Assembly: GCA_016124675.1 (NCBI GenBank)
Contig: WGNG01000021.1
Span: forward strand, 1-64,000
Direction: 5' to 3'
Source of the DNA: Alphaproteobacteria bacterium
GTDB taxonomy: Bacteria; Pseudomonadota; Alphaproteobacteria; Caulobacterales; Maricaulaceae
Length of the DNA stretch: 64,000 nucleotides
How positions within the stretch are numbered: the stretch's first letter is position 1; each line of letters starts with the position of its first letter. The position numbers were made by a program, and so were the translations under genes. Shown in pieces: positions 1 through 8,541 of the stretch. The notes under the pieces were generated by a model that was given only the letters and a program-made list of their open reading frames with translations, had not been told where the DNA came from and did not search any database.

Positions 1-95
1 AGCTTCACCGCTCGAAGGCGAAGATCCTCGCTCAACGTTCTCATGGCCGCCCTCCCTGTACAGGCGACACCCCATGAATCACGCTTCGCCCCTAA

Positions 96-446
96 ACGGA
101 ATCCCCAACCGAGTCAGACCCAGGCGAAAATGCTCTAGCCTATCTCAAGCGCATTCCAGCCGACGAACTGAAACTTGACAGAGCCTTTATCAAGGATCTG
201 CAGGCGCAGCCCCGTGACCGCTTGCTGGTCAAGTCAACGGTCGAGTTGGCTCATCACCTGGGTCTCACCCTGACCACCGAAGGCGTTGAAGACGAAGAGA
301 CGCTCAAGATTGTCCAATTGCTGGGCGCAGACCGCGCCCAGGGTTTCGGATTGTGCCGCCCTGTCCAGTCGATCAATCTGGTGGGGTTCCTGCAGCGTCA
401 CGACGGCCTTGTTCCCGGCGCCAGTGGCGGCAAGGCGCCGCATTGA
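96..446 (+). pseudogene. C-terminal remnant of an EAL (cyclic-di-GMP phosphodiesterase) domain
   Basis: The frame reads through the end of an EAL domain: a LAYLKRIPADELKLDRAFI block, then TTEGVEDEE and a final GADRAQGFGLCRP segment. These are the late beta-strands of the barrel, including the TEGVE loop. The EAL signature, the metal-binding residues of the first half and the usual start are absent, and an in-frame stop lies just upstream at 93-95. The DDFGTG loop expected before LAYL is degraded to a short ESDPGEN stretch. A TTG at 222 could start a short peptide, but it would not fold as an EAL enzyme. I read it as a decayed gene; its intact parent could only be found by comparison with other genomes. 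Confidence 0.7.
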
Positions 447-754
447 GAGCGGGCCAGACAGGCTGATTGACCCGGCGCCACCGAGTCCACCAGCTCCCGT
501 TCTCGGCTGCCTCTCCTGTTCCGATTGTCTTGTTGGCGAGGGGCGCTTGTTCATACAAATTTATAATGTTTAACGCCGCGCACAAGATGGCATAAGATAT
601 ACCACTCTTGGTTTGAGTTGGTGCCCATAAATGAGAGATCAATTTGGGAAAATATTTTTCATTGTGTGTGTCATCATTGCGTTGTTGATACTGTTGGGCG
701 GATAAAATATCTGGATCAAAAAGTGTGGCGAAAAGAAAATCCTAAGCATTACAT
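447..754. other. AT-rich intergenic stretch
   Basis: This 308-base gap sits between the EAL remnant and the end of the PAS gene. From about 550 onward it is clearly richer in A+T than the rest of the window. I see no tRNA, no strong hairpin with a U-tract and no conserved protein. It holds one very short hydrophobic frame, listed separately at 631-705. Confidence 0.5.
631..705 (+). CDS. Possible 24-residue single-pass membrane peptide
   Basis: An ATG frame of 24 codons encodes a short charged head (MRDQFGK) followed by about 17 hydrophobic residues (IFFIVCVIIALLILLGG) and a stop. This is the build of known bacterial membrane micropeptides. No convincing Shine-Dalgarno sequence precedes it, and the surrounding AT-rich DNA favours hydrophobic codons by chance. 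It stands alone, with no antisense RNA signal that I can recognise, so a type I toxin is only one possibility. Low confidence. Confidence 0.25.
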   Translation: MRDQFGKIFFIVCVIIALLILLGG

Positions 755-1789
755 CTATCGACCTTGTAAGATAATCACTGAAACAAATCGATTATCATTT
801 TCAAAGTAAATGCTGGCATTATGACGGCCCATCAAGTAAGATAAAATTTCATGCAAGCACAGCTGCTCCCCGAATGCTGTTCTCAAGCCCGCAGCGATTT
901 CATTCAGGTCGCCCTTGAAGTAGTTTTCACAGTAGATATGTTCATAGGACGTCGCCACCTTGATCCCGGCCACGGACCCGTCTTGAGAGGCATGGTCCGA
1001 TAGGGCAATACTGTCTGCGGGGCCGAGCAGTGCGCTCATGATGTCGATCATCGTCGCTGCGAATGAAAGCCGGCCAATGACATCCGGATGATCGGACGCT
1101 CCAAGATTGAAGGTTATCTGAGTGCTTTGAGCGTGCGCGCGTATCATCCGGGCGACAAGCTCATCTTGTGATGTGGCAAGGGACTCATTGGCGATCGTCG
1201 CTGCTTCGTATGCCCTGACCCAGCGATCAATCTGATGCAGGGCCTGAAGCGAGACCTGGCTGGTAGCGACAATTTCGCCCAAATTCTCCATCGGAGCGGC
1301 ACGTTCGAGGGCCATGACAGCGACGCGAAGACGGGTAAAGTGCAGCTTCATGAACTGATAAAAATTCAATCTCGGGATCTCATCGAGCTTGCTCGGATCA
1401 AACTGATGAAGGGCGCTGTTTTGGCGTACAAACAGGGCGACACTGCCACAGCATGCCGGGTTCTCAGACCACTTCAGGGGTGTCGCAGACACTGACAGCC
1501 AGGTTATCCCGGCATCGGGAATGAGGACGCCCATCGGGGTGGGCGGAACCGGAAGCCCGGTCTCAATCGCCAGCATGGCCGGATGGCCGGTCCCGGCGAA
1601 TGCGGTTCCATCAGGATGCAGCGCCTGCCATCTTGGATCCATGGAATCGCGCCCCAGCAGGACGTCGAGGCTCAAGCCAAGCAGATCACAGGCAGATGTG
1701 TTGGCGGCAACGATCTGCCCATCGGGCGCGTGGACGACCGCGCCCTGTGGCAGTATATCGATAAGTCCCTGAATACAATTGATATCCAA
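755..1789 (-). CDS. PAS-domain protein with degenerate histidine-kinase-like C-terminus
   Basis: The 344-residue protein opens with a PAS domain at about residues 5-125 (GAVVHAPDGQIVAANTSACDLLG, then a TWLSVSATPLK strand). Residues 140-230 look helical and resemble a kinase dimerisation region, with a KLHFTRLRVAVM segment where an H-box would sit. The last ~110 residues have the rough spacing of an HATPase fold, but I see no N-box asparagine, DxGxG or GxGxG motif, so kinase activity is doubtful. No membrane segment is apparent, which suggests a cytoplasmic sensor or adaptor. The start is a TTG preceded by a G-rich stretch and is uncertain. It lies upstream of, and parallel to, no obvious partner; a LysR gene is 440 bases away on the same strand. 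Confidence 0.6.
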   Translation of the reverse strand: MDINCIQGLIDILPQGAVVHAPDGQIVAANTSACDLLGLSLDVLLGRDSMDPRWQALHPDGTAFAGTGHPAMLAIETGLPVPPTPMGVLIPDAGITWLSVSATPLKWSENPACCGSVALFVRQNSALHQFDPSKLDEIPRLNFYQFMKLHFTRLRVAVMALERAAPMENLGEIVATSQVSLQALHQIDRWVRAYEAATIANESLATSQDELVARMIRAHAQSTQITFNLGASDHPDVIGRLSFAATMIDIMSALLGPADSIALSDHASQDGSVAGIKVATSYEHIYCENYFKGDLNEIAAGLRTAFGEQLCLHEILSYLMGRHNASIYFENDNRFVSVIILQGR

Positions 1790-2232
1790 GTGAGCCCCCG
1801 CAATAAAAGGTCAAAGCCGCCAGTTCTGTAATTGAATCAGATTATCCTACACTGCCCCCTTCGAGCCTGGCGCCTTTTGAACGCCGAAATCCAGTAAATG
1901 AAATTCTCGAAGCGCCCCCCGCGGGGCTCCCGGCAAGGTGTCTCCACACCACGCCGCTCCGCCCGTCTCCCCACGATCAGGCCTGCCGGATTGACCCCAC
2001 CCGGCCACCATCGCCCGCAAACATGGCATTGGGAGTCGGGCGGTTCAAGGATGTATCTCCAGCAGTCCGGGCCGAGGCGCGCCAACCGGCCCCAGCCGGC
2101 GCCCACAGCGCCCGGCCGCAGCGCAGCTACAATCCGCGGGTGTCGGCGAGCAAGGGAGGCCAAACACAGCGGCTCTGGCTATCGGTCCGGCTGCGCTGCA
2201 AAGCCGGATGCCGGGCTGCCGCCTGCAGGCGC
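1790..2232. other. Gene-poor intergenic region
   Basis: This 443-base stretch lies between two minus-strand regulators. Open frames on both strands overlap each other and show no recognisable domain, codon bias or ribosome-binding site. There is no clear terminator with a U-run and no tRNA-like fold that I can see. Confidence 0.45.
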
Positions 2233-3132
2233 CTATTGCTTGTGTCTTTGGCCGCAATAACGCGCGCTGTATTCGCTGAAGGTAGGCCAGTCCAATGATA
2301 CAGGCGATGACCGGTTGGTCAGCAGGCCGTATGGAACCGTTTCCTTCGCCCAAATGACTTCACGGCAATGGCCGCCCCAAAACTCTTCAGCAATGTTGGT
2401 ATTGGTGCAGAGAAAAAAGTGTGCCGATTCAAACTGCCTGAGCATGTCTCGGATCAATGCCGCTCTGTTGCTTCTTTGAGAAATATCCGGATTGGTCCCG
2501 GCTGCATCAATAAAGCTCTCATAGAGAATTCTGTCGGCGATGGAGTATTCCTGATTGCCTATGAGCCTGATGCCCGGTTTGATGTGGGCGCTGGCCGCGA
2601 TCTGACTTGCTGTCTCTTCGTTGTACGAAACAACAAACAGACGCAAGTCGCCGATTTTTGTAAAAATGTTATTTTTCATATCGCTTTCACTATATGCAGC
2701 GATGGCAAATACAAATTGTGAGGAATGAACCTTTTGAGAAATTTTTGAATTCAGAACGCCGCTGTGATTTGAATTATTGACTCCGACCCGCTCCAATGCC
2801 TTGAGAAAAGGCGTGATCCCGGGTCCGATGATGCACGCGTCGGAAATGCCGAACTCAATGATCTTGCTGCGTGAAGCCGAGCTGAAGAAGTTCGCCATCT
2901 CGCGATCAAACTCGTTCACCAGGCGGCTGGAAAGCTTGTAAAAATCATTGCCGCGAGGCGTTGGGCTGACACCTGTTCTCGTTCTTTCAAGCAGTTCCAC
3001 GCCCACTTCCTCTTCGAGGAGTGTGACCGACCGCGACAGGGCCTGCTGCGTCACGCCGATAGTGTGCGCGGCGGCCGAAATCGAGCCGGCCTTAACGGTT
3101 GCATTGAAGTGCCGGAGCTTTTTCAGGTCCAT
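2233..3132 (-). CDS. LysR-family transcriptional regulator
   Basis: The N-terminal ~60 residues form a LysR winged helix-turn-helix: DLKKLRHFNATVKAGSISAAA, then TQQALSRSVTLLEEEVG and LLERTR, with the TPRG wing near residue 60. The remainder is a poorly conserved effector-binding region of about 235 residues. The start at 3132 gives the usual LysR beginning and has an AGGA ribosome-binding site nine bases upstream; a longer frame reaches 3219 but adds no conserved sequence. The effector region is lower in GC than neighbouring genes, hinting at separate ancestry. No divergent target gene is adjacent: the upstream DNA is non-coding and leads to an IS remnant. The target and ligand cannot be read from the sequence. 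Confidence 0.85.
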   Translation of the reverse strand: MDLKKLRHFNATVKAGSISAAAHTIGVTQQALSRSVTLLEEEVGVELLERTRTGVSPTPRGNDFYKLSSRLVNEFDREMANFFSSASRSKIIEFGISDACIIGPGITPFLKALERVGVNNSNHSGVLNSKISQKVHSSQFVFAIAAYSESDMKNNIFTKIGDLRLFVVSYNEETASQIAASAHIKPGIRLIGNQEYSIADRILYESFIDAAGTNPDISQRSNRAALIRDMLRQFESAHFFLCTNTNIAEEFWGGHCREVIWAKETVPYGLLTNRSSPVSLDWPTFSEYSARYCGQRHKQ

Positions 3133-4456
3133 TTCAGAAATTCCTGACAGGTCAAAACCCAGCGTGCATCTTGTGAGCATGCAAGCTGAGCGACGGCACC
3201 ATAATGACGGTGAACACACACTCTTGAGTTAATGATAATCATTTGCAGCTTACTTTTTACCTGTTATGTTTACGAGGACGGCGACTATTTGGATGCCCTC
3301 CAATTTCATGGTGGGCACATAAGAATTTTGTGGGGCGGGGGATGCAGAGCCTGTCCCGAAATGGTCGCAGGGGCGCCCTTGCCGATCGCGCAGTCGCGGG
3401 CTGCGCCCCGGTGAGTGAGCGCACCTGGCGGCTATCGGCCGGCTCGAACGGGGCTGCCGCAGGAAAGCCCATGGCGTGCCGGAAGCCGGGCAGCGCGATG
3501 GTCTGAAGCGGGCCGGGCTGGCTGGTTTCATCAGGCCTGCGGTCATCGTTTGCCTGCGCATGGTTGTTTCCCCGGACTTGCCGCGCCGCTGGACAGGGCG
3601 GGCATGGAAACACCGCAACATGGAAGCCAGTTTCTGCCGCGATTAAATTAAGTCTAAATAAAAAATGAATTCGTGCTCTCAGATAAATCGAGCCTAAATG
3701 AGATGTTATTGTTACTGGCCGGCCTGTGTTTGATGGTGCGGTTTGAGGCGTGTCTGCTGTTCATGTCCCTGTTTGTAACAAACACCCGCCGGCTCGGTCC
3801 GGCGGCGCCCTTCCAGGCGGCGTCCGGCGCGTGGTGTTTGATCAGGGTCCCGCGCTCCAACTCCTGGCTCGACCTTGGGCGTCGCGGTCAGGGCCCCGGC
3901 AGCTCCACAGGCGGATCACGGCGAGTTGGATGAAGCTGCCATAGCTGTCGGCGGTCTTGTCTTGGCGTGTTGCGAGGCGGCGTGAGCAGCGCAGCGTGTC
4001 GAGGCGCCGCCCGGTACGGTTTCTCAGCCCATAGACGAAGTCGTCGAGCTGGACGGGGTTCTTGCGGTTTCGGCGCATCGGGATCATCGGCACTTCGCCG
4101 CCGGCTTCCAGTGATGTTCGCGAACGATGGTGGAAGCGACCATTTGGAGACTGTCGGGTCCGCCCACTTCGCCCGGCGCCTCCAGCACCACCTTCCATAC
4201 GCCTGGACAGCGTCCAGCAGCAGAACGGGCGGTAGACCGCCGTCCCGCCATCATTTGTCAAAGAGTTAGAGTATGCGTCCAGTCCCTCCGGGTGCCGGTT
4301 CTGATTGACCCAGGCCCCCGTTTTCGGGCCACGGGGGGCTGGAACATCCCCGTGTCATGGCGCCAGGGCGGGCTGCCTGCGCCCTGACGTCAGGGACGGG
4401 TCCCTGAATGCTGGCCCGCACCAGGGCGCGCATTCGATCTTGCCTGTTCGGGCCGC
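3133..4456. other. Gene-poor region containing a transposase remnant
   Basis: About 1.3 kb separates the LysR gene from the LacI gene. The only recognisable coding content is the broken IS5-type transposase near 3900-4140. Other frames on both strands are overlapping, arginine/proline-rich and lack family features. The part at 3640-3780 is relatively AT-rich. I see no complete inverted-repeat ends for the insertion sequence. Confidence 0.5.
3896..4140 (-). pseudogene. IS5-family (DDE) transposase remnant, internally deleted and frameshifted
   Basis: Reading the minus strand, one frame gives MVASTIVREHHW near 4105-4140. It matches the DSTIVRAHH block around the first catalytic aspartate of IS5-type transposases, but Ala replaces that Asp. 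It runs directly, in another frame, into the C-terminal part (EVPMIPMRRNRK, DDFVYGLRNR, RRLATRQDKTADSY, IQLAVIRLW) at about 3905-4096. The middle of the protein, holding the second catalytic Asp, is missing. The Arg-Glu-Arg motif expected after GLRNR is changed to TGRR. The element is therefore dead: internal deletion, frameshift and loss of catalytic residues. It marks past transposition at this edge of the window. Confidence 0.7.
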
Positions 4457-4486
4457 ATGTCTGATTTATGCGATCACCAAGCACAA

Positions 4487-5518
4487 ATGGACGGTGATCA
4501 CGTGGCGACCATCATAGACGTTGCAAAGCGCGCAGGCGTTTCGATCAAGACGGTATCGCGTGTGCTGAACAACGCTGCGAACGTGCGCACAAAAACGGCC
4601 GAGCGGGTGCGTGAGGCCATGACGGCGCTGGACTACACGCCCAGCATGGCGGCGCGCGAATTGCGCAGCGGGCGCTCACGCTCCATCGGCATGCTGTTCT
4701 CTGATCCGTCCAGCGGCTTCCAGGCGCGCCTCCATCACGCCGCGCTGACGGCCTGCAGCCGCGCCGGATACTTCCTGGCCGCAGGCATTTTCGACGAGGC
4801 TGAGACCGACTGGGGTCGCCAGATTGCCGACTTTCTCGCTCGCACGCGGGTTGAAAGCATGATCCTGGCGCCGCCGCTGTGCGATTCTCTCGCGCTGCAC
4901 GAGGAGTTGGCCGCGCATGATGTCGTGACTGTGCTCATATCGCCCAGCCGGGAGGCCGCCTACGCCCACACCGTACGCATGGACGATTATGGCGCGGCGC
5001 GGGAAATCACCCAGCACCTGCTTGATCTGGGCCATGTGCGCCTGGGCCATCTGACCGGTCCGGAAGATCATGTCGCCTCCGGCCATCGCCGGCGTGGCTT
5101 CGTCGACGCCATCTGCTCTGACGAGCGTGTGGCGCTGCGCGAGGACTGGATCCTGCCCGGCCTGTTCCGGTTCAAGGACGCTGTCGTCTCTGCCGAGCGC
5201 GTGCTGACCGGGGCCGACCGTCCCACGGCGATTTTTGCAGCCAATGACGAGACCGCGGCGGCGGTCTGCTTCGCGGCGGGCCGGCTGGGGCTTCGGGTTC
5301 CTGACGATCTGTCGGTGGCCGGGTTCGACGACACGCCGATCGCCACCACGGTGTGGCCGCCCCTGACCACGATCGCCCAGCCGTTCGATGCGATGGCCGA
5401 GGCCATGGTGGCGCTGATCGCCGACACGCCGTCGCCGCGGGAGGCGGACTGGCGCGGCAAGATCCGGCAGCTGCCCCACGCCCTGCGCGTGCGCGCCTCC
5501 ACAGCGCCGCCGCCCTGA
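4487..5518 (+). CDS. LacI-family transcriptional regulator of the beta-glucan locus
   Basis: The protein begins with a LacI helix-turn-helix (ATIIDVAKRAGVSIKTVSRVLN) and hinge helix, then a periplasmic-binding-protein-like sensor domain ending in SVAGFDDTPIATTVWPPLTTIAQP, the classic LacI C-terminal core. Possible starts are ATG 4457, ATG 4487 and GTG 4502; the last gives the family's usual N-terminus (MATIIDVA) and none has a strong ribosome-binding site, so the first few residues are uncertain. It lies 136 bases upstream of, and in the same direction as, a TonB-dependent receptor followed by GH16, a sugar symporter and GH3. By position it is probably a repressor responding to a beta-glucan breakdown product; the ligand is inferred. 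Confidence 0.85.
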   Translation: MDGDHVATIIDVAKRAGVSIKTVSRVLNNAANVRTKTAERVREAMTALDYTPSMAARELRSGRSRSIGMLFSDPSSGFQARLHHAALTACSRAGYFLAAGIFDEAETDWGRQIADFLARTRVESMILAPPLCDSLALHEELAAHDVVTVLISPSREAAYAHTVRMDDYGAAREITQHLLDLGHVRLGHLTGPEDHVASGHRRRGFVDAICSDERVALREDWILPGLFRFKDAVVSAERVLTGADRPTAIFAANDETAAAVCFAAGRLGLRVPDDLSVAGFDDTPIATTVWPPLTTIAQPFDAMAEAMVALIADTPSPREADWRGKIRQLPHALRVRASTAPPP

Positions 5519-5545
5519 GGCCAAAGGGGGGAGCGCCGGGGAGAA

Positions 5546-5583
5546 TGACAAGGATATACATTTGAATTGACAAGGATGGACAT
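5546..5583 (+). repeat. Direct repeat TGACAAGGATnnACAT, two copies, upstream of the receptor gene
   Basis: Two 16-base copies at 5546-5561 and 5568-5583 differ only at the two central positions marked n. Their starts are 22 bases apart, about two helical turns, so a protein could contact both on one face. The second copy overlaps a TTGACA hexamer at 5567-5572. They lie about 70-110 bases upstream of the TonB-dependent receptor start. The arrangement is unlike the inverted repeat usual for LacI proteins. Confidence 0.5.
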
Positions 5584-5654
5584 ATCGGTCTTTCTTACCT
5601 CATACAGCGTGGACCGGCTTTCTTAAAACCGTCGGCCGCCCAGGGGAGAAAGCC

Positions 5655-8507
5655 ATGATCCAACACCGTCGCAGGACGTCACTGCTCGAATCCGTCTCGC
5701 TCGCTTCGCTGCTGTTCGTGAGTGCGCCCGCCGTTTTCGCGCAGGAGGCCGAGGAAGCCCAGCCGGAAGCCGCGCAGACTGATGACGTTATTGTCGTCAC
5801 CGTCGAGCGCCGGGCCCAGAGCCTGCAGGACCTGGCCGGCACCGCCGCCGTCTTCGACGGCGAGGCGCTGAAGGATGTCGGCATCCGAAACTTCGTTGAC
5901 CTCAATGGCCGCTATCCAGGCCTGCAGGTGGCCAACAACCAGGGCAATATCGAGGTTTATATCCGCGGCGTCGGATCCTCGAACAACACCGAGCTGGGCG
6001 AACCCGCTGCGGCCACCCATCTGGACGGCGTATATATCCCGCGCCCGTCCGGTTTCGGCGCGGCCTTCTTCGATATCCAGCGCGTCGAGGTCAATGTCGG
6101 CCCGCAGGGCACGCTGCGCGGGCGCAACGCGACGGCAGGCTCGGTCAACGTGATTCCGTGGGCGCCGGGCCTCGGCGTCTACGACGCCGCGTTCGAGGCC
6201 AGCTTCGGAAATTACAACGAGCGCACGCTGGAAGGCGTGGTCAATATCCCGGTCACCCAGAACTCCGCCTTCCGCCTTGCCGGATACTATCTGGAACACG
6301 ACAGCTATTTCAACAACGTCAACCCGACCAGCGCCGAGCTGGGCGTCAACGTGCCCACGGCTGAATCCGAGGGTGTCGGTGTGGCCGAGGCGGCCGAGAG
6401 CTTCGGCTTGCGTGCATCATACCTGATCGAGCCGACGAGCCGTCTGCGCCTGACCTTCACCGCGGACTGGCTGGCGGAGAACGGGTCCGGCTATACGGGC
6501 GTGAACTACGCCAACCCGCTGGGCAACGGCATCCGGCCCGAACAGATTTCCCGGCCACGCGATGTGGTCGGCCGGGCGTTCACGCCCGAGCTCGACACGG
6601 ACCACTGGGGCTTGAAGGCCCATGTCGAGTTCGAGACGGACTGGTTCGACATTGAATATATCGGCGGCTATCGCGACCTGGTTTACAATTATCGCGCCGC
6701 CACACCGCTTTCCCCCTTCTATGACGGCGTGTACGACAATCTGCGTAACCCCGTGGACGGCAACCTGAACGAAGCGTTCGACAATTTCTCCCAGTTTCAG
6801 TCGATCACCGACTCTGAGTCCACGGTCCATGAAATCCGGCTGTTCGACGAGCTCGAAAACGGCGCGATTTGGAATGCGGGCGTTTTCTATTTCGAGGAAA
6901 ACCAGCGCACCTTCCTGGGCTCCACCGGCGACCGCGGCCTGTTCTTCCAGGGCATCGAGTTCAACCAGCGCACCCAGACGCAAGCGCTGGCCTTCTATGC
7001 GGATGGCACCTGGCCGGTCAGCGACAATGTCCGCATTACAGCAGGGGTTCGCTATTCCGAAGAGGAAAAAGCCCGCCAGGGCGTGAATGCGCGCTACGGC
7101 TTTGCCATCGGCGGGGCCGGGTACAGCTGCTGCGGTGGCGTGCGCGTGGGTACCGAAGGGTTCGAATTCAGCGGCCTGGGCCGCACCATCATCAATCCAG
7201 ACACCAATGGCGACGGGGTCGTCACCGAGCAGGAGACGCTCGAATTCTACTTTGACGGCATCCGTAACTTTGGTGGCCGCGACAATGTGGACGACATCTT
7301 CATCGACCCGATCACCGGTCAGATCCGGGGCCTGGTGGGGGTCGATCTTGGCAATCCCGGCCAAATTGCGAGCTATCCCAATTGCATCGACACCATTGTC
7401 GGTGACTTCTGGAGCTGCCCGTCTGCGACCGACGGAATACCCTGGGATAATGCGGCGGCCGGGAAGCTGACCTACGCGCTGCCTTTCCTGGGTCAGATCG
7501 CGCCGCAGAACGGCTTTGCCGACTTCAGCTTCGTCGACTGGCGGTTGCGCTTCGAGTGGGATGTCACTGACAACAACCTGCTCTACGCCTCAATCAGCAC
7601 GGGCCACAATGGCGGCGGCTTCAACGACAACCTGCCCAACGTCTCCGGGATTTCCGTGAACATATCGGGGGGCGGCGCCGCGCCGTTTGATACCACTGAA
7701 CTCGCGCCGACCTTCGGCGAGGAAAGCGTCGTGGTCTATGAATTTGGCTCGAAGAACGAATTCTCGACCGAGTGGGGTGATGCTTACTTCAATGCGTCGG
7801 CATTCTATTACGACTACTCGGACCTGATCCAAAACACCTTGCTGTCGGTTGGCCAGATTCTCCAGAACGAAGGCTTGGACACCACCGGCGCCGCGCCCAA
7901 CGAGTTGGGTCTGGTGGTGAATTACAATTTCAACGCCGCCGACGCGGAGATTTACGGCGCCCAGTTCGAGGCGGGCTTCGACCTGCCGGCGAACCTGCAG
8001 TGGAAGGGGACGCTGTTGTGGATGCCCGAGGCCCGGATCCAGAACTCTGAGCCGGTGCAGGACTCGCGCTTCCAGGCCGATGTGGCTGCCGCCCAGGCGA
8101 TCCCGCAATCCATTGACGGCTTCCGTCTGCGGCGCACGCCGGAAGTGTCGGTCCAGATGTCGCTGTCGCAGCGCCTTTTCCTGGATCAGGGTGATTTCGA
8201 CTGGATTGTCTCCTATGGTTACCGCTCAGAGCAGAACCAGGACCTGTTCAACGGAGTCATTTATCCTGAATTTGACGCCGTCAATGACAACCCGCTGCGC
8301 CTGAACGACACGGTGGAGGGGTATTCCACCTGGGATCTGGGGGCGGGCTTCAGCCCGGCCCGGTTCCCGAACCTCGACCTGGAGGTCTATGTTCAGAACG
8401 CGACCGATGAGCAGCGCGAAGCCGCAATCATCATCACCCAGTTTGACAATACCCGCTTCTTCACGCGTCCTCGCACCTATGGTGCACGGGTGCGCTGGGT
8501 CTACTAG
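5655..8507 (+). CDS. TonB-dependent outer-membrane receptor (beta-glucan oligosaccharide uptake)
   Basis: This 950-residue protein has a cleavable signal peptide ending near AVFAQ, an N-terminal stretch DDVIVVTVERRAQSLQDL resembling a TonB box, and a plug domain at about residues 50-170 (VYIRGVGSS, then VEVNVGPQGTLRGRNATAGSVNV). The rest is a beta-barrel ending in an aromatic residue (RVRWVY), as expected for assembly by the BAM complex. The start has a GGGAGA ribosome-binding site. It is the first gene after the LacI regulator and precedes GH16, GPH symporter and GH3 genes on the same strand. That context suggests import of laminarin-type oligosaccharides; the substrate is inferred, not read from the receptor. 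Confidence 0.9.
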   Translation: MIQHRRRTSLLESVSLASLLFVSAPAVFAQEAEEAQPEAAQTDDVIVVTVERRAQSLQDLAGTAAVFDGEALKDVGIRNFVDLNGRYPGLQVANNQGNIEVYIRGVGSSNNTELGEPAAATHLDGVYIPRPSGFGAAFFDIQRVEVNVGPQGTLRGRNATAGSVNVIPWAPGLGVYDAAFEASFGNYNERTLEGVVNIPVTQNSAFRLAGYYLEHDSYFNNVNPTSAELGVNVPTAESEGVGVAEAAESFGLRASYLIEPTSRLRLTFTADWLAENGSGYTGVNYANPLGNGIRPEQISRPRDVVGRAFTPELDTDHWGLKAHVEFETDWFDIEYIGGYRDLVYNYRAATPLSPFYDGVYDNLRNPVDGNLNEAFDNFSQFQSITDSESTVHEIRLFDELENGAIWNAGVFYFEENQRTFLGSTGDRGLFFQGIEFNQRTQTQALAFYADGTWPVSDNVRITAGVRYSEEEKARQGVNARYGFAIGGAGYSCCGGVRVGTEGFEFSGLGRTIINPDTNGDGVVTEQETLEFYFDGIRNFGGRDNVDDIFIDPITGQIRGLVGVDLGNPGQIASYPNCIDTIVGDFWSCPSATDGIPWDNAAAGKLTYALPFLGQIAPQNGFADFSFVDWRLRFEWDVTDNNLLYASISTGHNGGGFNDNLPNVSGISVNISGGGAAPFDTTELAPTFGEESVVVYEFGSKNEFSTEWGDAYFNASAFYYDYSDLIQNTLLSVGQILQNEGLDTTGAAPNELGLVVNYNFNAADAEIYGAQFEAGFDLPANLQWKGTLLWMPEARIQNSEPVQDSRFQADVAAAQAIPQSIDGFRLRRTPEVSVQMSLSQRLFLDQGDFDWIVSYGYRSEQNQDLFNGVIYPEFDAVNDNPLRLNDTVEGYSTWDLGAGFSPARFPNLDLEVYVQNATDEQREAAIIITQFDNTRFFTRPRTYGARVRWVY

Positions 8508-8541
8508 GAGCCGGCGCCAGTAATCTCCAAGGGGGCCCGAG

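Noticed and set aside
618-809. 63-residue open frame on the plus strand
   Set aside because: It overlaps the PAS gene, has no domain and no ribosome-binding site; the shorter 24-residue frame in another phase is the better candidate.
1837-2353. Several overlapping 60-120 residue frames on both strands
   Set aside because: Arg/Ala/Pro-rich shadows without family features or start signals.
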